Of a stretch of DNA of 6,927 nucleotides, positions 1-5,291 are shown piece by piece (position 1 is the first letter of the stretch; every line of letters begins with the position of its first letter). The stretch is from positions 1 to 6,927 of the forward strand of contig CANQRX010000070.1 of NCBI GenBank assembly GCA_947626425.1, given 5' to 3'. The notes below the pieces were generated by a model. It was given only the letters and a program-made list of their open reading frames with translations, had not been told where the DNA came from and ran no database searches. The stretch comes from an uncultured Bacilli bacterium (GTDB lineage Bacteria; Bacillota_I; Bacilli_A; RF39; UBA660). A program made the translations under genes and the position numbers.

Positions 1-2
1 TT

Positions 3-77
3 TTAATTGCAATTTATATATTATTAGTAACAATTGTTAAAAAAATATATATAAAAAGATACAAAGAATGGTTATAA
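3..77 (+). CDS. C-terminal tail of a probable membrane protein (5' end outside window)
   Basis: The frame beginning at base 3 is open to a TAA at 75-77 and encodes about 24 residues. A hydrophobic run (LIAIYILLVTIV) is followed by a basic tail rich in Lys, Arg and Tyr (KKIYIKRYKEWL). That is the pattern of a last membrane helix with a positively charged cytoplasmic end. A hairpin with a T-tract follows at 112-142, which fits the end of a transcription unit. The fragment is too short to assign a family, and in DNA this AT-rich a chance open stretch of this length is possible. Confidence 0.5.
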   Translation, partial: LIAIYILLVTIVKKIYIKRYKEWL

Positions 78-88
78 ATAAAAGCAGA

Positions 89-104
89 ACAAATTACAAT
101 TTGT
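89..104. repeat. Short palindrome ACAAATT-AC-AATTTGT
   Basis: A perfect 7-bp inverted repeat (89-95 and 98-104) has a 2-nt centre and lies between the stop codon at 75-77 and the terminator at 112-142. The loop is too short for a good RNA hairpin. It could be a protein-binding palindrome or chance in AT-rich sequence. Confidence 0.3.
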
Positions 105-111
105 GTGAGTA

Positions 112-142
112 AGATTATCAAGTAAAATTGATAGTCTTTTTT
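112..142 (+). terminator. Intrinsic terminator after the upstream gene
   Basis: The stem AGATTATCA (112-120) pairs with TGATAGTCT (129-137). All nine positions pair, one of them as G-U, across an 8-nt loop. The stem runs into T residues at 137-142. It lies 35 nt after the stop codon of the partial gene and fits a rho-independent terminator for it. Confidence 0.7.
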
Positions 143-167
143 ATATTAAAGTTGTTCGGAAACTAAC

Positions 168-497
168 TTAAGCTCTATCAATATTGTAGAAACCACAAAG
201 TAATACAGCAAATTTAGCAAAATTGAATAAGTTATTTCTAAATTTCGTAGATAACATTTTGAATCTTTTAATCCAACCATTTGTATGTTCAATAAAAATT
301 CTATCTTTTGCTAATTCTTTATTTTCTTTTATTTCTTCTTCTGTTAACTTGTGGTATTTAGAATTTTTATGAGGAATCCTACTATTTGGATGAAATTTAT
401 CCATACCAAGGTATCCTAAATCAACTTCATTTGCTACATTTTCTGGTGTTCCTTCAAACGTTCTTTTCCATAGATGAAAATCATGTTCTGCTCCTGG
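168..497 (-). pseudogene. IS5-type DDE transposase, C-terminal remnant
   Basis: The minus-strand frame is open from 497 down to a TAA at 168-170, about 109 residues. It reads as the C-terminal half of an IS5-family (DDE_Tnp_4-like) transposase. From the start it shows PGAEHDF and LWKRT, then DLGYLGMDKFHPNSRIPHK, then a charged stretch, then IEHTNGWIKRFKML with the late catalytic Glu region, and a closing FAVLLCGFYN helix. An in-frame TGA (498-500) sits directly before PGAEHDF and a second stop lies four codons further upstream, so the N-terminal half carrying the first catalytic Asp is missing. An ATG at 402-404 gives a 78-residue reading, but homology extends upstream of it, so it is not a true start. 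The element is dead. Family assignment is by motif recognition only. Confidence 0.82.
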
Positions 498-544
498 TCA
501 ATCTCTATTTCATAAATAAAACCTCCCTTAAACTATTAAAAATT

Positions 545-603
545 AACCTATCTAAATAAAGAGAAAAATGCTAAAATAACATAGTCTATTATTTAGACAG
601 GTT
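545..603. repeat. 14-bp inverted repeat with long loop, T-tract on the plus side
   Basis: AACCTATCTAAATA (545-558) is the inverse complement of TATTTAGACAGGTT (590-603) with one G-U position; the interval is 31 nt. Five T residues (602-606) follow on the plus strand. It could be a weak terminator, or the ends of a tiny inverted-repeat element. The right arm contains TTAGACA, which resembles the TTGGACA core of the repeats at 754-854. There is no gene in this stretch. Confidence 0.45.
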
Positions 604-753
604 TTTATGGATGAATACTATTTTACTTTTGTTTGAAGTTTGTGTTAGTAAAATAAGTATTCTTTTTCTTTAGAGCATAAAAAACCACCTCACTTTTGAG
701 AGTTATTTTTAACATATAGAAAATATACTTAACAAAATATATTAGTGATTTAT

Positions 754-854
754 TTGGACAATTAAAAGCAACTGTTAAAAATAATAAATTTATAAAAATT
801 CAAATAAATTATTGGACAAGTTATTGCAACATTTATTGGACATGTAAGTGCAAC
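754..854 (+). repeat. Three 19-bp direct repeats, TTGGACA-n7-GCAAC
   Basis: Copies lie at 754-772, 812-830 and 836-854. All are exactly 19 bp and share TTGGACA at one end and GCAAC at the other, with a T and an A conserved in the middle (TTGGACAnnTnAnnGCAAC). A degenerate copy in the opposite orientation, 14 of 19 matching, lies at 868-886. Arrays of short repeats of this kind occur at the ends of several insertion-sequence families, where they bind transposase. I infer a remnant end but cannot name the family. Confidence 0.6.
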
Positions 855-882
855 TACTTTATTAATAATTGTATTTACTTGT

Positions 883-942
883 CTAATTAAGAAGTTTAAA
901 ATTATTTGCAATATCTTGTTGAGTGTTGTATACTTCAGACAT
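883..942 (-). pseudogene. 19-codon ORF, probable start of a truncated IS gene
   Basis: A minus-strand ATG (940-942) opens a 19-codon frame, MSEVYNTQQDIANNFKLLN, ending in TAG (883-885). It has a ribosome binding site AAAGAGG eight nt upstream and a near-consensus promoter at 976-1004, so the expression signals look genuine. The QQDIANNF stretch resembles the opening of a helix-turn-helix. After the stop the frame is closed repeatedly, and the 19-bp repeats begin. The likeliest reading is the 5' end of a transposase gene fused by deletion to an element end. A genuine small peptide cannot be excluded. Confidence 0.45.
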
Positions 943-1001
943 ATAAATGACCTCTTTCTATTATTTATATTTTTGATTATATCAAAAAAGGTCATTTATA
1001 T
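941..1001. repeat. Perfect 13-bp inverted repeat flanking a promoter
   Basis: ATATAAATGACCT (941-953) and AGGTCATTTATAT (989-1001) are exact inverse complements, 35 bp apart. Between them lies the -10 box of the minus-strand promoter. The upstream arm reaches into its -35 box, and the downstream arm covers part of the ribosome binding site and start codon of the ORF at 883-942. The upstream arm precedes the predicted transcript start, so the two arms would not fold together in that RNA. A DNA-level operator or element ends are more likely. Confidence 0.6.
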
Positions 1002-1004
1002 CAA
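976..1004 (-). promoter_or_regulatory. SigA-type promoter for the 19-codon ORF
   Basis: On the minus strand TTGATA (999-1004) and TATAAT (976-981) are separated by exactly 17 bp. The -35 matches consensus at 5 of 6 positions and the -10 at all 6. It reads toward the ATG at 940-942. By sequence it is the best promoter in the window, which is surprising for such a short product. Confidence 0.65.
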
Positions 1005-1060
1005 TTTTAAGAAACAAACGAATATCAGTGGTATATTTGTTTTTTTATACAATTTGAAAA

Positions 1061-1115
1061 ACTGTCCCCCTATAAGCACATTGACGATCAGTTAATTGGC
1101 CCCATTGGAGTGCTC
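1061..1115. other. GC-richer patch in gene-free DNA, possible element end
   Basis: About 27 of 55 bases are G or C, against flanks that are mostly A/T. It includes CTGTCCCCC and TTGGCCCCATTGG. No open frame or clear hairpin explains it. The sharp composition change, next to other mobile-element remnants, suggests a leftover from a different insertion sequence. I cannot name the family. The rest of the interval from 498 to 1172 contains only the repeats and the short ORF listed separately. Confidence 0.4.
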
Positions 1116-1172
1116 TTGTTAAAATAATATTACTTAAAAAAATAATTTTAACTAACACATTCTTTCTAATTG

Positions 1173-1193
1173 TGATATATTAGGGTTAAGGAG
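1173..1193 (+). promoter_or_regulatory. Extended -10 promoter and ribosome binding site of the two-component operon
   Basis: TGATATATT (1173-1181) reads as an extended -10 element (TG, one base, TATATT). No good -35 is present at the expected distance. AAGGAG (1188-1193) follows, 8 nt before the ATG at 1202, and fixes the regulator start. The very short leader between -10 and RBS places the transcript start close to the RBS. Confidence 0.5.
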
Positions 1194-1201
1194 TAGGTGT
1201 T

Positions 1202-1864
1202 ATGAATGTTTTAGTTGTAGATGATGAATTATTAATTCGCGATGTGGTAAAAGAATATTTAGAAGTTTATAATTACCAAGTTTATGAAGCAAGTGATGGC
1301 TTTGAAGCTATTGAAGAGGTTAAAAATAATGACATAGACCTGATAATTATGGATATCATGATGCCCAAAATGGATGGATATACAGCGGTTAAAGAAATAA
1401 AAAAAATTCGGAATATACCGGTGATAATGCTTTCAGCTCGGGCGGATGAATACGATAAATTATTAGGCTTTGAATTAGGAATTGATGATTATGTAACAAA
1501 ACCTTTTAGTCCTAAAGAATTAGTAGCTAGGGTTAAAGCTGTTTTAAAACGAAGTGACGACAAAGAAATTAATTTTCAGTTTGGCCAATTGGTTTTAATG
1601 GACAATGCTCATCAAGTTTTCATAGGAGAAAAAGAAATTGTTTTAACGCCTAAAGAATATGATTTATTAAAATATTTAATTCAAAATCATAATATCGCTT
1701 TAACAAGAGAACAACTTTTGACTAAAATTTGGGGATATGATTTTTTTGGCGATGACCGTACCATTGATACACATATTAAAACATTGCGTAAGCACTTAGG
1801 TACTTATGGAAAATATATTAAAACAATACGTAAGGTAGGTTATAAATTTGAATATCAAGAGTAA
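1202..1864 (+). CDS. OmpR/PhoB-family response regulator
   Basis: This 220-aa cytoplasmic transcription factor has full family length. The receiver domain (about 1-118) carries the acidic pair D7/D8, the phosphoacceptor D51 in MDIMMP, the switch Ser78 and Tyr97, and the invariant K100 in TKPF. The C-terminal winged helix (about 125-220) has LTPKEYDLL, the recognition-helix region DDRTIDTHIKTLRKHL, and the closing wing KTIRKVGYKFE. Phosphorylation by the partner kinase should promote dimerisation and binding to tandem repeats about one helical turn apart. Such repeats occur just downstream of the kinase gene (3259-3291). The start is supported by AAGGAG 8 nt upstream. The 3' end overlaps the kinase frame, so the two are translated from one operon. 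The sensed signal is unknown, so no gene symbol is given. Confidence 0.96.
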   Translation: MNVLVVDDELLIRDVVKEYLEVYNYQVYEASDGFEAIEEVKNNDIDLIIMDIMMPKMDGYTAVKEIKKIRNIPVIMLSARADEYDKLLGFELGIDDYVTKPFSPKELVARVKAVLKRSDDKEINFQFGQLVLMDNAHQVFIGEKEIVLTPKEYDLLKYLIQNHNIALTREQLLTKIWGYDFFGDDRTIDTHIKTLRKHLGTYGKYIKTIRKVGYKFEYQE

Positions 1865-3248
1865 ATTTAAAATGTCAAGTATTAACCATAAGACTTTATT
1901 ATATCTTATTTATTTTAGTATTTTTATTCTTTTATTACTTTGGTTATCCTTAATTGTTTATTTTCGGTATTCGTATGAAAATTACCAAATAAAAACGATG
2001 AACAAAATGGCTACTAGTATAAGTGAGCTAGGTGAAGAAAATTTTAAAGAAAATATTGAGGCTATCGCGTATCGAAATGAAGTATGTATTGAGCTTATAA
2101 CAAAGACAAATAACACTTTTAAATTTAATACGATGATGGTCGGATGTGGTCTTGGTAAAAATAACAGTGATTTAGTCAAACTGCAATATAATTTTATTGA
2201 ATCGGATATCGATACTGAAGCTTATCGAATTGAAAACATTGAATATAAAACGCAAGCTTATTTATATGCCTTAAAAACAAAATATGGTTCTATTTTTCTA
2301 TATAGTCCTTTGGAAGATTTAAGTGGGGCGAGTACGGTTTTAAAAAATCAATTAATCTATTTGACTTTTATTGCCATAATTGTGGCTTGTTTAATTTCTT
2401 ATTTTTTATCACATAAAATAACCGATCCTATTTTAGATATTACGAAAAAAGCAAAGGATTTAGGAAAGGGTAATCATGATATTAATTTTGTTCATTATGG
2501 AATAAGTGAAATTGATGATTTAGCCAACGTCTTAGAAAATGCTCAGGTGGAATTAGCTAAAACTGATGAATTACGAAGGGATTTGCTTGCTAATGTTTCG
2601 CATGATTTAAAAACGCCTTTAACAATGATTAAAGCTTATGCCGAAATGGTTCGAGATTTATCTTATAAAAGTGATGAAAAAAGAATAACACATTGTAATG
2701 TTATTATTCAAGAAACCGAACGTTTAAATATTTTAGTTAATGATATTTTGGTTTTATCAAAAATGCAAGCAAATGCCGAAAGTTTAAAAATTGAAAAGTT
2801 TGATTTAATTAAAGAAATTAATGAAATTGTCAAACGTTATGAAATTATTAAAGAAACGGAAGATTATAAATTTATTATTGAAACTCCTAAAAAAGCTATT
2901 GTTTATGCCGATAAAAATAAGATAAATCAAGTTATCTATAATCTTGTTAATAACGCGATTAATTATACAGGAAAAGATAAAACCGTTAAAATTGTCGTTA
3001 AAGATCAAAAAGATAAATATCAAGTTTTAGTTATCGATAGTGGTAAAGGAATCAAACCAGAAGAAATTTCCTATATTTGGGATAAATACTATAAAAACGA
3101 TAAAAATCATCAACGAAACGTCGTTGGAACAGGCATTGGTTTATCAATTGTTAAAACGATATTGGAAAAACATAACTTTGAATACGGTGTCAAAAGTGAA
3201 CAAAAAAAAGGAAGTCAATTTTATTTTTACATTAACAAGAAAAAATAA
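1848..3248 (+). CDS. Membrane sensor histidine kinase (HAMP, HisKA, HATPase_c)
   Basis: This 466-aa partner of the regulator just upstream has TM1 at about 17-39, an extracytoplasmic sensor region at about 41-166, TM2 at about 167-187 and a HAMP segment at about 188-238. The dimerisation helix carries phospho-acceptor H252 in SHDLKTPL. The ATPase domain shows the N box (YNLVNNA, 365-370), G1 (DSGKGI, 397-402), a WDKYYK F-box and G2 (GTGIGLS, 427-433). All catalytic motifs are intact. The sensor region contains exactly two cysteines, C80 and C100. The start is ambiguous. A TTG at 1848 has AAGGTAGG 8 nt upstream and overlaps the regulator by 17 nt; an in-frame ATG at 1872 has only a weak AAGAG and would give 458 aa. 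I prefer TTG, which implies translational coupling. The ligand is unknown. Confidence 0.95.
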   Translation: MNIKSKFKMSSINHKTLLYLIYFSIFILLLLWLSLIVYFRYSYENYQIKTMNKMATSISELGEENFKENIEAIAYRNEVCIELITKTNNTFKFNTMMVGCGLGKNNSDLVKLQYNFIESDIDTEAYRIENIEYKTQAYLYALKTKYGSIFLYSPLEDLSGASTVLKNQLIYLTFIAIIVACLISYFLSHKITDPILDITKKAKDLGKGNHDINFVHYGISEIDDLANVLENAQVELAKTDELRRDLLANVSHDLKTPLTMIKAYAEMVRDLSYKSDEKRITHCNVIIQETERLNILVNDILVLSKMQANAESLKIEKFDLIKEINEIVKRYEIIKETEDYKFIIETPKKAIVYADKNKINQVIYNLVNNAINYTGKDKTVKIVVKDQKDKYQVLVIDSGKGIKPEEISYIWDKYYKNDKNHQRNVVGTGIGLSIVKTILEKHNFEYGVKSEQKKGSQFYFYINKKK

Positions 3249-3258
3249 TTTTCCTATC

Positions 3259-3291
3259 TCTCACATCATCTTCACATAAACTTCATATTAA
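3259..3291 (+). promoter_or_regulatory. Three tandem 11-bp repeats, candidate response-regulator operator
   Basis: TCTCACATCAT (3259-3269), CTTCACATAAA (3270-3280) and CTTCATATTAA (3281-3291) are head-to-tail 11-bp units sharing a TTCACAT-like core. OmpR/PhoB-family regulators typically bind direct repeats with this 10-11 bp phasing. The block begins 10 bp after the kinase stop codon and covers the -35 position of the promoter at 3297-3302, which is the usual arrangement for activation. That the neighbouring regulator binds here is inference. Confidence 0.6.
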
Positions 3292-3296
3292 TTAGG

Positions 3297-3302
3297 TATA
3301 TT
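3297..3302 (+). promoter_or_regulatory. -10 box downstream of the tandem repeats
   Basis: TATATT lies 5 bp after the last 11-bp repeat. No recognisable -35 box is present; ACATAA is what occupies that position. This is expected for an activator-dependent promoter. Transcription would start near 3309. Confidence 0.5.
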
Positions 3303-3308
3303 TTAAAC

Positions 3309-3423
3309 ATGAAAGGCAAGGTGATAATTTAATAAGCGTAGAATAAAGAACTCTATACAATATTAAAATAACATATAAACTCAAACTCACACTTTTTAGA
3401 AGATTTAGTTCTTCTTTTTTTTT
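3309..3423 (+). ncRNA. Candidate small RNA or regulated leader, about 110 nt
   Basis: The interval runs from the expected start after the -10 box at 3297-3302 to the terminator at 3398-3423. It holds no credible gene: the only ATG (3309) gives a 7-codon frame, MKGKVII. The 5' part has a ribosome-binding-like AAAGGCAAGGTGAT with no start codon at a sensible distance. The middle is A/C-rich and looks unstructured. A terminated transcript of about 110 nt behind response-regulator-type repeats resembles in layout the CiaR-controlled small RNAs of streptococci; no sequence similarity to them is claimed. Alternatives are a leader attenuating the membrane-protein gene at 3478, or the start of a gene lost by deletion. 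Confidence 0.4.
3398..3423 (+). terminator. Intrinsic terminator between kinase and yetF-like gene
   Basis: AGAAGA (3398-3403) pairs with TCTTCT (3410-3415) across a 6-nt loop and runs directly into nine T residues (3415-3423). The stem is short but the U-tract is excellent. It would end the candidate small RNA and any read-through from the kinase gene. Confidence 0.7.
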
Positions 3424-3477
3424 ATTTTCGATACATAAAAAGCCAAAAATAGTTAATAATAAACTTAGGTGATGAAA

Positions 3478-4155
3478 ATGGAAATAGTAAGTCGTTCCTT
3501 AATTATGTTTATAGTTTTATTTATAGTAGTTAAACTGGTGGGAAAAAAACAGCTTAAAAATTTAACCGTTTATGACTACATTGTTAATATAACGATTGGT
3601 TCAATTGCCGCCGACACAATTATCAGTGTCGATACCCCTTTATATGATGGCGTTATTGCTTTGTTAGTTTTTGGAATAGTCGCCTATTTTATTTCTTTAA
3701 TATCTTATAGTAACCACACAATTGAAGAAATAATGGATGGTGAGCCTTTGGTATTGTATGAAAATAATGATTTTAATTATGAAAATTTAGATAATGCCAA
3801 ATTAAGTGTAGCTAAGGTTTTAGAAAACTGTCGCTTAAAAGGCTGCTTTGATCTTAATGAATTAGATTGTGCTGTTCTAGAGCCTTCTGGAGATATTTCC
3901 ATTTTATTAAAAGAAAATTGCCAACCCATTACAAGTAATGATTTAAAAAGTACGGTTCAAAAAAATAGTCAAAAACAAACATTAAATCATTTAATTATTG
4001 TCGATGGAATTTTAAATGAAGAAGAACTAAGAAAAGCTAAAAAAACAAAAAGTTGGCTTAATAAATATTTAAAAGAAAAAAAACAACAAATAGAAAATAT
4101 TTCTTTATTAGCAATTGATAAGCATGATAAAGTAACAATTAATTATCGAACTTAA
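3478..4155 (+). CDS. YetF-like DUF421 membrane protein
   Basis: This 225-aa integral membrane protein of the YetF/YrbG/YcaP type is close to the usual family length. Hydrophobic segments lie at about 7-21, 33-51 and 56-76. They frame the family hallmarks VGKKQLKNLTVYDYIV and ITIGSIAAD. A soluble domain follows (about 80-225), opening with GEPLVLYENN and containing the RLKG and AVLEPSGDISIL stretch typical of DUF421. The biochemical role of the family is poorly defined; relatives have been linked to envelope and spore membrane functions. The start is the ATG at 3478, preceded by AGGTG with a 6-nt gap. The upstream in-frame GTG (3469) and ATG (3472) lack a usable ribosome binding site. It follows a terminator, and no strong promoter of its own is visible, so it may depend on read-through. 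Confidence 0.88.
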   Translation: MEIVSRSLIMFIVLFIVVKLVGKKQLKNLTVYDYIVNITIGSIAADTIISVDTPLYDGVIALLVFGIVAYFISLISYSNHTIEEIMDGEPLVLYENNDFNYENLDNAKLSVAKVLENCRLKGCFDLNELDCAVLEPSGDISILLKENCQPITSNDLKSTVQKNSQKQTLNHLIIVDGILNEEELRKAKKTKSWLNKYLKEKKQQIENISLLAIDKHDKVTINYRT

Positions 4156-4180
4156 AAGTCACAAAAGTTCTTTTTTCTTC

Positions 4181-4218
4181 TTCGCTTTAAAAAGTTTTGT
4201 GCTATAATTTTAAAGGTG
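4181..4218 (+). promoter_or_regulatory. Extended -10 promoter and ribosome binding site of the PLC-like gene
   Basis: TATAAT (4203-4208) is preceded by TGC (4200-4202), forming an extended -10. A poor -35, TTCGCT (4181-4186), stands 16 bp upstream. AAAGGTG (4212-4218) is the ribosome binding site. It is too close to the ATG at 4220 and well placed for the ATG at 4226, so it selects the second start. Confidence 0.65.
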
Positions 4219-4225
4219 AATGTTT

Positions 4226-5281
4226 ATGGCCTCAGCAAGAATTCATGAAGCAATAGCTTTGGAAGTTAATAAAGATTACAATTTAGATGAATTATTACTA
4301 AGAATTGGTACGGTTGCTCCAGATAGTTGGCGAAGTGCTAGTCCCGAAGTTAAAGATAAATATCTTTCTCATTTTTGGAATTTTCGGATTAAAAAGGGAG
4401 AAGCTTATGATTATAAAGAATTTTATTTAAAGTATTTTCATCAACTTCAAAATCCAGTTTATTTTGGCTATTTAATTCATTTAATGGCGGACCAATATTG
4501 GAAAACTTACATTGATCCTTTGTACAAAATTAATCAAAATGGGAAAATTGGTTATCGCCTAAAAGATGGAAGCTTTTGTATTGACCACAATCGCTTTCGA
4601 CATAATGAAGGCATAAAATTACAAAAACAGTTGGCCAGTGTTTATCAATTAGGGGCGTTGCCTCATTCTCTTTTAGATTTACCTAATTTTCATTTTGCCA
4701 TTGATGAACTAAACCTAAATGGTTTATGGGGAACTTTAAACTATATAAACACAAATTTAATGCCTAGTGAAACAAAGGAAAATTTACAAATTTACGATTT
4801 AAACGATATCATAAAAAAAATCCATTTAGCAAGCGATTTTATTAAACAAGAATTAAAATCTTTAGAACAATACCGCATGAATTTAAGTGAAACTTTAAAA
4901 ATTGCCATCAATATTGATTTTTTAAATTATTTTGAAGATGCCCATGATTTTGCCGATTGTTTAGATGAACTTTTAAAAAAAGGTTATTTTGTTACTTTTT
5001 TAACATCAAAACCAATTACTTTAAAAAGATCTTTAATGACCTTTTTAGAGGCCAAAAAGCTTCATTACCATTATTTGTGTTTCAGTGGAATAGAGGACTA
5101 TTTAAATGAGTACCATTTTGATGTATTAATTGATAACAATTTAAGAAATATTACCAATGCAACTAAAGAAGAAATTAAAACAATGTATTTAGGAAGTTCA
5201 ACTTTTCATTGGCAAGATGTAGCCCCATATTTAGAAACCTTGGATAAACAAAATAATGTTTTAAAAAGAAAAATAGTGTAA
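4226..5281 (+). CDS. Zinc-dependent phospholipase C-like domain fused to a degenerate HAD-like domain
   Basis: The protein has 351 aa and no signal peptide. Residues about 1-180 resemble the zinc-dependent PLC/S1-P1 family (PF00882 type): RIHEAIA near the N-terminus with H7, APDSW with D33, SHFWN with H49, a HLMAD motif (H85, D89) and H121/H126 in the DHNRFRHNEG stretch, all plausible metal ligands. A helical linker follows. From about 227 there is a HAD-type fold: INIDFLN at the nucleophile position (D231), FVTFLTSKP (T260/S261) as motif II, and FDVLIDNN (D299, D303) as motif IV. The usual DxD is D-F-L, so the acid/base Asp is missing and phosphatase activity is doubtful. Without a secretion signal the protein is presumably cytosolic. 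The start is ATG 4226 on ribosome binding site spacing. Domain calls are by eye; the PLC part is the firmer of the two. Confidence 0.75.
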   Translation: MASARIHEAIALEVNKDYNLDELLLRIGTVAPDSWRSASPEVKDKYLSHFWNFRIKKGEAYDYKEFYLKYFHQLQNPVYFGYLIHLMADQYWKTYIDPLYKINQNGKIGYRLKDGSFCIDHNRFRHNEGIKLQKQLASVYQLGALPHSLLDLPNFHFAIDELNLNGLWGTLNYINTNLMPSETKENLQIYDLNDIIKKIHLASDFIKQELKSLEQYRMNLSETLKIAINIDFLNYFEDAHDFADCLDELLKKGYFVTFLTSKPITLKRSLMTFLEAKKLHYHYLCFSGIEDYLNEYHFDVLIDNNLRNITNATKEEIKTMYLGSSTFHWQDVAPYLETLDKQNNVLKRKIV

Positions 5282-5291
5282 AGCTATTTTT
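5269..5291. terminator. Shared bidirectional hairpin between convergent genes
   Basis: AAAAATAG (5269-5276) and CTATTTTT (5284-5291) are perfect inverse complements across a 7-nt loop. The hairpin contains both stop codons, the plus-strand TAA at 5279 and the minus-strand TAG at 5286. Each strand ends in a T-run, so it could terminate both genes. With a single G-C pair it is weak. Confidence 0.5.

Noticed and set aside
498..500. In-frame TGA in the transposase remnant as evidence for the Mycoplasma genetic code (TGA = Trp)
   Set aside because: All intact genes use TGG for Trp and none contains an in-frame TGA. A second in-frame stop lies just upstream in the remnant.
754..854. CRISPR array
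   Set aside because: Only three 19-bp units with unequal spacing (39 bp and 5 bp between copies), no leader and no cas genes.
762..995. Minus-strand frame of 77 codons
   Set aside because: Low-complexity Ile/Asn-rich translation running through the 19-bp repeats and the promoter at 976-1004. The frame with a proper ribosome binding site here is a different one and only 19 codons long.
1982..2179. Minus-strand frame opposite the kinase sensor region
   Set aside because: Antisense shadow of an intact kinase gene; no ribosome binding site or recognisable domain.
2805..3023. Minus-strand frame opposite the kinase ATPase domain
   Set aside because: Phe/Ile/Asn-rich translation, the complement of Lys/Glu/Asn codons of the kinase.
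3040..3279. Plus-strand frame overlapping the end of the kinase
   Set aside because: Alternate-frame shadow of the ATPase domain; no independent start signals.
3309..3332. Seven-codon frame MKGKVII at the predicted transcript start
   Set aside because: It would be leaderless and is too short to support as a gene; frames this short are expected by chance.
4160..4201. CACAAAA / TTTTGTG inverted repeat after the DUF421 gene as a terminator
   Set aside because: Seven A/T-rich pairs over a 28-nt loop with no T-tract after it; it also overlaps the next gene's extended -10.
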